From the NCBI GenBank assembly GCA_963803375.1, contig CAWDMB010000011.1, positions 55,760 to 119,759 of the forward strand: a DNA stretch of 64,000 nt, read 5' to 3'. This stretch comes from JAOPZW01 sp963803375. GTDB lineage: Bacteria; Actinomycetota; Thermoleophilia; Solirubrobacterales; Solirubrobacteraceae. This document shows, in pieces, positions 1-7,941 of this stretch. Each line of letters opens with the position of its first letter. Positions within the stretch are counted from its first letter, which is position 1. The notes under the pieces were generated by a model. It was given only the letters and a program-made list of their open reading frames with translations, did no database searches and had not been told where the DNA came from. The position numbers and the translations under genes are program-made.

Positions 1-248
1 GTCATCGACGGCCCGAAGACGACGCCGTCGGCGCCGGCGCCGAGCAGGCGGCCGACCGCGGCGCGCGCCGCGGCCACGAGCTCGTCGGTCGCGAGCGCCG
101 CGGCGAAGGCGCCGCCGTGGTTGGCCGACCGTCCCTCCCGCATCCAGGCCGCCATCGCGTCGATGGCGACGTCGGCCATCTGCGTCCCGGCCGGTCCGTC
201 CAGGCGCGCCCAGCCGTCCGACAGGCCGGGGAAGCGCTCGCGCAGCAC
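1..248 (-). CDS. Cysteine desulfurase-like class V aminotransferase, N-terminal part
   Basis: This is the first 82 codons of a PLP-dependent enzyme whose C-terminus lies outside the window. The GTG start is 5 bp after the stop of the thioredoxin gene, so the two are probably co-transcribed. The visible N-terminus reads FPGLSDGWARLDGPAGTQ, then NHGGAF, then an alanine-rich helix leading to GVVFGPSMT. This order is typical of the cysteine desulfurase-like family TIGR01976, relatives of SufS/NifS. The PLP lysine and catalytic cysteine would lie downstream and cannot be checked. True desulfurase activity is therefore unproven; the family includes members of unknown substrate. Confidence 0.7.
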   Translation of the reverse strand, partial: MLRERFPGLSDGWARLDGPAGTQMADVAIDAMAAWMREGRSANHGGAFAAALATDELVAAARAAVGRLLGAGADGVVFGPSM

Positions 249-253
249 GGCGC

Positions 254-997
254 TCAGTAGAGCGCGGCGGCGAGCCGCCGGCGCGCGTCGCGGGCGAGCG
301 GGTGCTCGACCCCGAGCTCGTCGAGGAGCGCGACGGTGACCCGGCGCAGGTCGTCCTTGTGGCCGTCGGCGGAGGGCAGCGCGTCGAGCAGCAGCCCGAT
401 CGCGCGCTCGCGGTCGCCGTCGTCGAGCGCCGCGAACGCGTCGTCGAGCTCGACGTCCTCGGCTCGCTCGAGGCGGATCCGCGCGGCGAGGCCGTCGGCC
501 TGGAACGACCCGGCCACGTTCGCGAGCACGGCGAGCGCCGCAGCGGGCTCGCCGCGCCGGTGCAGGAGCCGGGCGAGCGGGACGGCGGCGTCGGCGCGCC
601 CGGGCTGCAGCTCGAGCGCGCGGCGCAGCGAGGCCTCGTCGCCGGCGCCCACGAGCGCGTCCGCCTCGCTGGGGACGAGCGCGTCGAAGAAGCGCTCGAC
701 GATCGCGGGCGGCTGAGCGCCGACGAACTCGTCGACGACGCGACCGTCCTTGAAGGCCTTCACCGCCGGGATGCCCTGGATGCCGAAGGCCTGGGCCAGC
801 GACGGGTTGGCGTCCGTGTCGAGCTTGGCGAGCACGACGTCACCCGCGCGCTCGGCGGCGGCGCGCTCGAGCACCGGGCCGAGCGTCCGGCACGGCCCGC
901 ACCAGGGGGCCCAGAAGTCCACGACGACGGGGGTCGTGCGCGAGCGCTCGACGACCTCGCGCTCGAAGTCCTGCTCGGTGACGTCGATGACGGCCAT
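254..997 (-). CDS. Thioredoxin-domain co-chaperone, CnoX/YbbN-like
   Basis: This 247-residue cytoplasmic protein has a thioredoxin fold at about residues 1-108 with the intact active site WCGPC at 32-36, and the cis-proline region GIPAVK near 75. A C-terminal alpha-helical, TPR-like region covers about 110-247 (for example LQPGRADAAVPLARLLHRRG). Thioredoxin plus TPR is the CnoX/YbbN architecture, which protects substrates from oxidation and hands them to chaperones. Unlike E. coli YbbN, both active-site cysteines are present, so redox activity is expected. The ATG at 997 gives MAVIDVTEQ, the natural start of the fold. It is divergent from the hydrolase at 1022 with only 24 bp between starts. 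Confidence 0.85.
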   Translation of the reverse strand: MAVIDVTEQDFEREVVERSRTTPVVVDFWAPWCGPCRTLGPVLERAAAERAGDVVLAKLDTDANPSLAQAFGIQGIPAVKAFKDGRVVDEFVGAQPPAIVERFFDALVPSEADALVGAGDEASLRRALELQPGRADAAVPLARLLHRRGEPAAALAVLANVAGSFQADGLAARIRLERAEDVELDDAFAALDDGDRERAIGLLLDALPSADGHKDDLRRVTVALLDELGVEHPLARDARRRLAAALY

Positions 998-1021
998 GCC
1001 CCCGATGATAGGACTCCGGCG

Positions 1022-1810
1022 ATGGAGCTCCACGTCGTCGAGGCGGGCGAGGGGACGCCGGTCGTGCTCCTGCACGGGCTCACCGCGACGCACCGCTACG
1101 TCGTCATGGGCTCGCGGGCGCTCGAGCGCTCGGGACACCGCGTGATCGCCTACGACGCCCGCGGGCACGGACGCTCGCAGCCCGCCCCGGCCCCGGACGC
1201 CTACGGCTACGACGAGCTCGCGGCCGACCTCGTGCGCGTCATGGACGCACGGGGCCTGGCGCGCGCCGTCCTGGCCGGGGCTTCGATGGGCGCGCACACC
1301 GCGCTGCGCGTCGCCCTCGAGCGCCCCGAGCGCGTCGCCGGGCTCGTCCTCGTCACGCCCGCCTACGACCCGGTGGCCTTCGACCCGGCGGGCCTCGTGC
1401 GCTGGGACGCGCTGGCCGAGGGACTGCGCACCGGCGGCGTCGAGGGCTTCGTCGCCGCCTACGGCGATCCGGGCGTCCCGGCGCCGTGGCGCGAGAAGGT
1501 CCTCAAGGTGCTGCGCCAGCGGCTGGGCGCCCACGAGCACGCCGAGGCGGTCGCCGACGCCCTGCAGGCGGTGCCGCGCTCGCGGCCCTTCGACGCGTTG
1601 CACGACCTGAGGGCGATCGAGGCCCCGACCGTCGTGGTCGCCGATCGCGACGAGGCCGACCCGCGCCACCCGCTCGCGGTGGGGGAGGCCTACGCGCGCG
1701 TCGTCCCCGGGGCACGGCTCGTCGTCGAGGAGGACGGCCGCTCACCGATCGCCTGGTCGGGCGGCCGGCTCTCGAAGATCATCGCGCGGGTCGCGAAGGT
1801 CGCGCGGTGA
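1022..1810 (+). CDS. Alpha/beta hydrolase
   Basis: This 262-residue alpha/beta-hydrolase fold protein has an oxyanion-hole motif LLHGLTATH at about 16-24 and a nucleophile elbow GASMG with Ser88. An acidic candidate lies in VVVADRDEAD near 196-205. The C-terminal strand reads EEDGRSPIAWSGGRL, where a catalytic histidine would normally be expected; no His is visible there. This may be a family trait or a changed triad. The substrate cannot be predicted. The ATG at 1022 begins MELHVVEAGEGTPVVLLHG, directly at the first beta strand. It is divergent from the thioredoxin gene. Confidence 0.8.
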   Translation: MELHVVEAGEGTPVVLLHGLTATHRYVVMGSRALERSGHRVIAYDARGHGRSQPAPAPDAYGYDELAADLVRVMDARGLARAVLAGASMGAHTALRVALERPERVAGLVLVTPAYDPVAFDPAGLVRWDALAEGLRTGGVEGFVAAYGDPGVPAPWREKVLKVLRQRLGAHEHAEAVADALQAVPRSRPFDALHDLRAIEAPTVVVADRDEADPRHPLAVGEAYARVVPGARLVVEEDGRSPIAWSGGRLSKIIARVAKVAR

Positions 1811-1993
1811 GCAGGGCAGCCGAGGCGCGACGGGCCGGTGCGAGGACATCGCCGCTTTCGTGGTCGAGCTCGCCGAGCATGGCCTCGAGGCCTGCGTCCC
1901 CGGTCGGTCGCCGATGGACCGCGCGAACCCGGCCTCGCGGTCCAGGCGTCACGGTGATGCGCCCCTTATGACGATCGCCCGCGATTCAGAGCT

Positions 1994-4609
1994 TCAAGTG
2001 GGGCGGCGAACCTCCATCGTGCGGTCGGTGCGCACGAGGGCGACCGCTTCCCGTTGATTGAGCTGGGATCCGGCCGCGAAGGCGTCCTCGAAGACGTCGG
2101 GATCGAGCTCCTGCGTCACCTGGGTGACCAGCTCGGCCTCGCCGCGCCGCATCGATGGCCACGCCCGCAATCCCGCACGCTGCCGCAGCCCATCGGCCGC
2201 CCCCAGGGCGATCGCGGCCTGCTGCACATCCCCTTCCGCCAGCGCGAGCTGGGCATAGGCGACGAGAGCGAAGGTCACGGTTTGCGTGCTGAGGTCGGTG
2301 TCCTCGCTCGCGTCCACCGACTCCGCCAGCTGCGCCCAAGCCTCGTCGAGCTGACCGGCGCTCACAGCAAGCGAGGCGAGCTGCGTTCGTGCACCGGACT
2401 CGAGCCAGTTGTTGCCGAACTGGCTGCCGAGCTCCACGGCCTCGGTGAGGTGTCCATGCGCGGCGTCATGTCGGCCGAACGTCATCTCCATCAGCCCAAC
2501 AGTCAGAGCCGCCCAGGCTCTGAACGGCTCGTTCTGCTGGCGGAAGCCATCGAGTGCTGTCGACGCGGCCTGCAGCGCGCCATCGAAGTCACCGCTGATC
2601 GGCAGAGTCCATGAGACGGCCAGCTTCGCCGCGCTCTCGAGATACGGATCGTCGATGCGCCCCTCGAGTCGTTCGATCCCCTCGGCTGCGGCCAGCGCGC
2701 CGTCATCGTCGCCAACCTCGCCTGCAGTAAGCGCGCCCATTAACAACAACTCGGCTTGCGCACGCTCCTCCAATGCATCGGCTCGGAGCAGCAGCTCCTG
2801 GATCCAGGCCCGGCCTTCCGGCATGCGATCCCGCATCTGCCAGAACAGCCAGAGGATGCGGAAGATGTGTGGTAGCGGCGCGATGTCATGGGTGAAGAAC
2901 CAACGGATAGCGATCCCTAGGTTCCCTTCCTCGGTTCGCAATCGCTCGGCCCACTCGGCCTGTCGTTGACCGGGCCAGTCGGCGTTCTCCACGAGCGCAC
3001 CGAAGTACTCCGCGTGCCGCCGCTCGACATCGGCCAGGTCCGCGCTGGCGGCGAGTCGCTCGGCGACCAACTCCCGTATGGATGCGAGCATGCGGAACCT
3101 GGGCCCGATATCGGTCGCATCGACGCTCACCAGGCTGTGCCCGGCGAGAGAGTCGAGCAGATCCAGCGTCCGGTCTTCGGCAAGACCGGAAGCGTGCACG
3201 GCTGCCTCGAGCGTCCAGCCTTCGACGAAGATCGACAGGGTGGCCAGCATGTCCTGCTCGGCTTCGTCGAGCAGCCCGACGCTCCATTCGACGGTCGCGC
3301 GCAACGTGCGTTGACGCTCGGGAAGATCGACCGGGCCAGCACCCAACGCGTCGAGGGAGCTTCCGAGCCGAGCGAGCAACGCATCTGGTTCAAGCAATCG
3401 GGCGCGGGCCGCGGCGAGCTCGATGGCCAGCGGCAGACCATCGAGGCGCCGGCAGATCTCCACGACGGCGAGCGCGTTATCGTCGGTCAAAGCGAAGTCA
3501 TAGCGGACGGCTTGGGCTCGATCGACGAACAGTTGCACGGCGGGCAACGTGGCCACCTGCTCGATCGGCGCCGGTCCCGAGAACACAGGCACCGTCAGCG
3601 GGACGAGCGGGTACTCGCGCTCGGCCCGGAGCCGGAGCACGGTGCGGCTCGTTGCGAGGATGTCGAGACCGGGGCAGCGGGCCAGCAGCTGGTCGAGGTC
3701 TGACGCGACGCCAACGACCTGTTCGAGGTTGTCGAGCACCAGCAGGGGGGGCGTTTCCGCGAAGTGCTCGACCAGAACGTCCAACGGCGGGCGCACGCCC
3801 TCGATGGTCGCGCTCACCGCGGTGGCGATGCGCGGCAACACCAGCTCAGGCTGAGCGATGGAAGCGAGCGGCACGAACACTGTCCCCCGCGGGTAGCGAT
3901 CGTCCAGTTGCTCACCCACCGCGATCGCCAGCCGCGTCTTGCCGATGCCGCCGGGACCGTTGAGGGTGACCAGCCGGACCTCCGGCGTCCCGAGCAGTTT
4001 CGTGACCTCGACGATCTCCTGCTCGCGTCCGATCAACGACGTCGACGTCACCGGCAGTGAGCGCGGGCCCCGCCGGGCGCTTCTCGATGCGGACGACGCC
4101 GAGCGGTCGGTCTGGCTGGTCGCGGCGGCAAACCGCTCGCTCAGGAGCAGGGCCAGGTCGTCCCGCACCAGTCGCCCGAGTTCCCGCGGGCTATCGAAAG
4201 TCCGGTACGAGTCGGTCCCCTCCGCCTGGAGCTCGTCGATCATGGCCGTCAGCCCAGGTTCTCTGTCCGGCGCGGGTTGCTTGACGTACAACAGCCGGGG
4301 GATCGAGTGCGAGAGTCGGAACTCGTCCTCCAGACCCGATACGTCCATGCCCGGCCCCACCCAGCCGTACCGCTGCCAGTACAGGCCGATGAAGATGTCG
4401 GACTGCGAAAGGTAGGCTCGGTACAGCTCGCGAGGTGCGTGCGGTTGGGCACCGAGCTCGAACAGCACCGGCGTGAGCCGCAGGGCCGAGATGGCACGAG
4501 CTACCGCAGCACGCTCCTCGGCGAGCTCGGCCAGCGTGGAGCTCACGAAGACACGCAGGCGCTGATCCGGAGTACGGATCGCGGCGTTGCCCTGCTGCTC
4601 CTCCGTCAT
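1994..4609 (-). CDS. DUF4062 and STAND-type ATPase with C-terminal helical repeats
   Basis: This 871-residue protein has three parts. An N-terminal DUF4062 domain (about 17-160; RVFVSSTLAELAEER, then DIFIGLYWQRYGW) is related to TIR-like or effector-associated domains. A NACHT/NB-ARC-like P-loop ATPase follows (about 200-480), with SLIGREQEI, Walker A GPGGIGKT at 218-225, Walker B PLLVLDNLEQV and GLPLAIELAAARARLL. A C-terminal TPR-like region covers about 550-850. This is the STAND architecture also seen in AfsR-type regulators and in bacterial NLR-like defence proteins. There is no LuxR or OmpR DNA-binding domain, so DUF4062 is the likely output module. The gene stands alone and its partner is not evident. 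Whether it acts in signalling or phage defence is open. Confidence 0.8.
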   Translation of the reverse strand: MTEEQQGNAAIRTPDQRLRVFVSSTLAELAEERAAVARAISALRLTPVLFELGAQPHAPRELYRAYLSQSDIFIGLYWQRYGWVGPGMDVSGLEDEFRLSHSIPRLLYVKQPAPDREPGLTAMIDELQAEGTDSYRTFDSPRELGRLVRDDLALLLSERFAAATSQTDRSASSASRSARRGPRSLPVTSTSLIGREQEIVEVTKLLGTPEVRLVTLNGPGGIGKTRLAIAVGEQLDDRYPRGTVFVPLASIAQPELVLPRIATAVSATIEGVRPPLDVLVEHFAETPPLLVLDNLEQVVGVASDLDQLLARCPGLDILATSRTVLRLRAEREYPLVPLTVPVFSGPAPIEQVATLPAVQLFVDRAQAVRYDFALTDDNALAVVEICRRLDGLPLAIELAAARARLLEPDALLARLGSSLDALGAGPVDLPERQRTLRATVEWSVGLLDEAEQDMLATLSIFVEGWTLEAAVHASGLAEDRTLDLLDSLAGHSLVSVDATDIGPRFRMLASIRELVAERLAASADLADVERRHAEYFGALVENADWPGQRQAEWAERLRTEEGNLGIAIRWFFTHDIAPLPHIFRILWLFWQMRDRMPEGRAWIQELLLRADALEERAQAELLLMGALTAGEVGDDDGALAAAEGIERLEGRIDDPYLESAAKLAVSWTLPISGDFDGALQAASTALDGFRQQNEPFRAWAALTVGLMEMTFGRHDAAHGHLTEAVELGSQFGNNWLESGARTQLASLAVSAGQLDEAWAQLAESVDASEDTDLSTQTVTFALVAYAQLALAEGDVQQAAIALGAADGLRQRAGLRAWPSMRRGEAELVTQVTQELDPDVFEDAFAAGSQLNQREAVALVRTDRTMEVRRPT

Positions 4610-4618
4610 CCATCCGTC

Positions 4619-4711
4619 CTATTGCATGTCTGGCTCGACGTTGACCTTGACGACGCCGAGGCGGACGGCGTCGCGTAGCTCCTGGTCACTCGAGCGGCGG
4701 CTGCCGTGGCA
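4619..4711 (-). pseudogene. Class II (fructose-bisphosphate-type) aldolase C-terminal fragment
   Basis: A short minus-strand stretch reads CHGSRRSSDQELRDAVRLG followed by VVKVNV and then a stop. This resembles the conserved HGSSG...LRxAVRLGVxKVN segment of class II aldolases, where the His is a zinc ligand. Nothing upstream extends the homology and no start codon serves it, so it appears to be a gene remnant immediately upstream of the STAND ATPase gene. The similarity covers only about 30 residues, so this is tentative. Confidence 0.35.
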
Positions 4712-5035
4712 GACATATCGGAAGCGCGCGCCGCGATGCTCGGCCACGAGCCAAGCCTACAGCCGTCCCATGAGCTGCCGGCGCTATGCGAGCGCGCCGT
4801 CCAGCCGGCCTCAGACGACCGCAAAATCGGGGTGAAAGCGGGCGCGAGCCGGCTTGCGGGCCGGACTCCTCGTCCTCGTCGTGGCTGTTGCACAAAGGTC
4901 CGGGGGCGAGGCGTCTCGGCGGGAACGTGTAGGGCGCGCGAGGTCAGCGACGGGTGGCGCGGTCGGCGCGTGCTCGGCGTTCAGGCCGCCGCTGGCGTTG
5001 TTGTGTGCCGCCAGAGCTTCAGCGGGGGCTACGCG
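4712..5035. other. Intergenic region, nothing recognised
   Basis: About 320 bp lie between the aldolase remnant and the end of the response regulator. The open frames present are short, low-complexity and Arg/Ala-rich, and none begins with a convincing ribosome binding site. The promoter of the STAND ATPase gene must lie at the left edge of this stretch, but no clear box was seen. Confidence 0.5.
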
Positions 5036-5689
5036 TTAGCTCTGATCGCGCGCGGCGCTCAGGTGGGCCAGCACGGCGAGGACGCGGCGGTGGCCGTCCT
5101 CGCTCTGCCCGATGTCGAGCTTGCTCAGCAGATGGCGGACGTGGGCCTCGACCGTCCGCTCGCTGACGAACAGGCGCTTGGCGATCCCACTGTTGGTCAG
5201 CCCCTCGGCCATCAGCTTGAGGATCTCCCGCTCGCGCTCGGAGAGCTCGGCGAGCGGACCATCGGCGCTCGGCGGCGCGACGAGCCGCCCGACGACCTCC
5301 GGGTCGAGCGCCGAGCCGCCGCGGGCAACCCGCTCGGCCGCGCCGAGGAACTCCTGCACCTCGAGCACGCGGTCCTTGAGCAGGTAGCCGAAGCCGCCCA
5401 GCCGCACGAGGTCGACGACGTGGGAGGTCTCGACGTGCTGGGAGAGCACCAGCACGCCGACGTCGGAGTGCGCCTCCTTGACCGCCTTGGCGGCGCGGGC
5501 GCCCTCGTCGGTGAAGGTCGGCGGCATGCGGATGTCGAGCACGACGAGGTCCGGCCGGTGGCCCGCGACGGTGGCCAGCAGGTGGCTCGCGTCGCCCTGC
5601 GAAGCGACGACCTCGTGGCCGCCGTCGGCGAACAGCCGCTCGAGCCCGGCCCGCAGGAGCACCTGGTCCTCGACGATCACGACCCGCAC
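5036..5689 (-). CDS. NarL/LuxR-family response regulator
   Basis: This is a 217-residue two-component response regulator. The receiver domain (1-115) starts RVVIVEDQVLLRAGL and has acidic residues at the start, phospho-acceptor Asp52 in VVLDIRMPP and the conserved Lys105 in YLLKD. The C-terminal LuxR-type helix-turn-helix (about 145-205) contains LSEREREILKLMAEGLTNSG and FVSERTVEAHV. The GTG at 5689 lies inside the 3' end of the kinase gene (13-nt overlap), giving tight translational coupling. It is predicted to bind DNA when phosphorylated by the neighbouring kinase. The divergent MMPL gene at 7942 is an obvious candidate target, but that is inference. Confidence 0.92.
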   Translation of the reverse strand: MRVVIVEDQVLLRAGLERLFADGGHEVVASQGDASHLLATVAGHRPDLVVLDIRMPPTFTDEGARAAKAVKEAHSDVGVLVLSQHVETSHVVDLVRLGGFGYLLKDRVLEVQEFLGAAERVARGGSALDPEVVGRLVAPPSADGPLAELSEREREILKLMAEGLTNSGIAKRLFVSERTVEAHVRHLLSKLDIGQSEDGHRRVLAVLAHLSAARDQS

Positions 5690-7686
5690 GGCAGCTCCGC
5701 GATCAGGCGCGTGCCGGCCCCGCGCTCGCTCTCGATCCGCAGCGTCCCGCCGTGGGCGCCGACCCGGTCGCGCAGGCCGCTCAGCCCCGTGCCGTCGCCC
5801 GGCGCGGCGCCACCCACGCCGTCGTCGGCCACGCAGATGACGAGGCTGCCGTTGCGGCGCTGCGCGCTCAGCGAGACGCGCGCGCCGTGGGCGTGCTTCG
5901 TCGCGTTCGTGAGCGCCTCGCACGCAATGAAATACGCGGCGGTTTCGAGACCATCGGGGAAGCGCTCCGCCGTGGCGTCGACCGCCACGGGCATCGCGGC
6001 CCGGCTCGCGAGCTCCTGCAGCGCGGGCGCCAGGCCGGCGTCGAGCTGCGCCGGGCGCAGCCCGCCTGCCAGCTCGCGCAGCTCGCCGATCGCGTCGCCG
6101 ATCTCCGCGAGTGCGCCCTCGAGCGTCTGGCGCGCCGCTGCCTCAGGCCCCAGCTCGTGCTGGGCGTGCCGCAGCGCCAGTCCGATCGAGACGAGCCGCT
6201 GCTGCGCGCCGTCGTGCAGGTTGCGCTCGATGCGCCGGCGCTCCGCGTCGCCCGCGGCCACGATGCGCGCCCGCGAGGCGGCGACCTCGTCGAGCTGGCG
6301 GCGCAGCTCCGTGCGCAGCCGGGCGATCTCGATCGCCAGCCCGGCTGCCTCCACCACGCGGCGCAGCAGGTCGGGGCGCTCCTGAACGCCTGGGTCGTGC
6401 AGCACCATGCCCAGCCGCGTGCCGGCCCGCTCGATCGGCGTCCGCTCGCGCGCGTCGCCCGGCGCGTCGACCGCCGGCCCGCCGCGCACGTCGACGTAGC
6501 CGCCGCCCTCCGGTAGCAGGAAGCGCAACTCGAGCCACGCGTCGCCGAGCACGTCGCGGAGCAGCTGCTCGACGCGCTCGGGCGCCGCCGTGCCCGCGCG
6601 CACCTCCTCCAGGAAGCCGGCCACCCGGTGCAGCGCGTCGTAGCCGGCGCGGTTGAAGCGGCGGTCGACCGCGTCCTGCAGGCGGGCGCGCAGCGGACGG
6701 AAGGCGAGCGCGACCGCGAGCGTCGCGGCGCCGGTCGCCGGCGCCGACCCGCTGCCCAGCGCCACGCCCAGCAGCAGCACGATCGCTGCGTAGGTCGTGG
6801 CCAGCAGCAGCGTGAGCGCGCCGTAGACCAGCGCCCGATTGATGACGACGTCGATGTCGTACAGGCGGTGGCGCAGGATCGCGATCCCCGCCGCCACGGG
6901 GAACGCGGTGAAGGCGATGCCCAGCACCGCCATCCGCCACTGCACGTTCTCCTCCCAGATGAACCACGACCCCATGACCGGCACGATGATCGCGACCACC
7001 GCGATGGCCACCGTCAGCACCCACTTGAGCTGCTGGCGCTCGTCGCCGTGCGCCCGGCGCAGTCGCAGCACCAGCGCGCCGGCTCCCAGGGCCAGCGCGA
7101 CCCAGGTGACGATCCAGCACGCGAAGTCGAGCGCGTTCATCGCGTCCCGCAGCCCCGCCACGCCGAGCGGGTTGATCACGCGCTGGAACGGCTCGTCAAA
7201 CGGCCCCGGCCGCAGCGCGGCGGAGACCAGGAACCCCACGATCGCGACCGCCAATCCGGCCGCGACCGGGCGCCAGCGGCGCGACGGGAGGCGGCCGTCA
7301 GGGAACAGCAGCAGCGACAGGCCCATCAGCGGCGCCGTCACCTGGCCCCAGCCGAGCACGGCGGCGGTCAGGCCCGGCACGCCTCCGTCGGTCGCGTAGA
7401 GGCCGTAGGTCGCGTACGAGTACGAGAGCCCGTTGAGCGCGATCACCAGCCCGGAGACCGAGAACAGCCAGCCCACCCGGTGCCCCGGCAGGCGCGACGC
7501 GATCAGGGCGCCGACCGTCGCGTACGCCAGCGACAGCACCAGGAAGGCCGCGCCGCTGACGCCGCCGAACAGGTCCTCGGGCAGCGGCCGCCCGGGCCCG
7601 AGCACGAGGAACACCGCCGCCGCCGCGGCCACGGCGACGGTGAGCCCCCACGGGAGCGCGACGGCGGGGAGGACGCTTGCACGCAC
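5677..7686 (-). CDS. Membrane sensor histidine kinase, NarL/HisKA_3 type
   Basis: This 669-residue kinase has about eight hydrophobic segments in residues 1-280, a linker or GAF-like region (about 330-440), a HisKA_3 dimerisation domain with the phospho-histidine in NLHDGAQQRLVS (about His491), and a HATPase_c domain with EALTNATKHAH (N box), ADDGVGG and GTGLSGLRDRV near the C-terminus. DesK-like kinases of this type phosphorylate NarL-family regulators, here the overlapping gene at 5036-5689. The ATG at 7686 fits a first transmembrane helix that begins about ten residues in. The signal sensed is unknown; the multi-helix sensor suggests a membrane or lipophilic cue. Confidence 0.9.
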   Translation of the reverse strand: MRASVLPAVALPWGLTVAVAAAAAVFLVLGPGRPLPEDLFGGVSGAAFLVLSLAYATVGALIASRLPGHRVGWLFSVSGLVIALNGLSYSYATYGLYATDGGVPGLTAAVLGWGQVTAPLMGLSLLLFPDGRLPSRRWRPVAAGLAVAIVGFLVSAALRPGPFDEPFQRVINPLGVAGLRDAMNALDFACWIVTWVALALGAGALVLRLRRAHGDERQQLKWVLTVAIAVVAIIVPVMGSWFIWEENVQWRMAVLGIAFTAFPVAAGIAILRHRLYDIDVVINRALVYGALTLLLATTYAAIVLLLGVALGSGSAPATGAATLAVALAFRPLRARLQDAVDRRFNRAGYDALHRVAGFLEEVRAGTAAPERVEQLLRDVLGDAWLELRFLLPEGGGYVDVRGGPAVDAPGDARERTPIERAGTRLGMVLHDPGVQERPDLLRRVVEAAGLAIEIARLRTELRRQLDEVAASRARIVAAGDAERRRIERNLHDGAQQRLVSIGLALRHAQHELGPEAAARQTLEGALAEIGDAIGELRELAGGLRPAQLDAGLAPALQELASRAAMPVAVDATAERFPDGLETAAYFIACEALTNATKHAHGARVSLSAQRRNGSLVICVADDGVGGAAPGDGTGLSGLRDRVGAHGGTLRIESERGAGTRLIAELPCGS

Positions 7687-7724
7687 GATCCGGCGATCTT
7701 CTCAGCGCGCGCGCCGGCGCGGCA

Positions 7725-7738
7725 CCGTGCCGGCACGG
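7725..7738. promoter_or_regulatory. 14-bp perfect palindrome upstream of the kinase gene
   Basis: CCGTGCCGGCACGG is a perfect 14-bp palindrome 39 bp upstream of the kinase start, in the 255-bp divergent region shared with the MMPL exporter. It could be an operator for the response regulator, but such palindromes arise by chance in DNA this rich in GC. Confidence 0.2.
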
Positions 7739-7941
7739 CGCGGCCCTCAGTGCCAGCGCGTACGCCCGCCCCGTGCCGCGGCGGGCGCCGCCGCCGCGGA
7801 TACCGCCGCGACGTCCGTCTCCTCTCGCGGTGGAGCGTCAGTGGTAGCGCTGAGTCGACTTCCGCGTCTGCGCCGATGCGCGCGAGCCGGTGGCCCGATT
7901 AGCGTCGGCGCCACGAAATCGGCTTTCGGAGGTAGGCGGCG

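Noticed and set aside
7725..7738. 14-bp palindrome upstream of the sensor kinase considered as an operator finding
   Set aside because: Listed as a weak feature only; short palindromes of C and G are expected by chance here.
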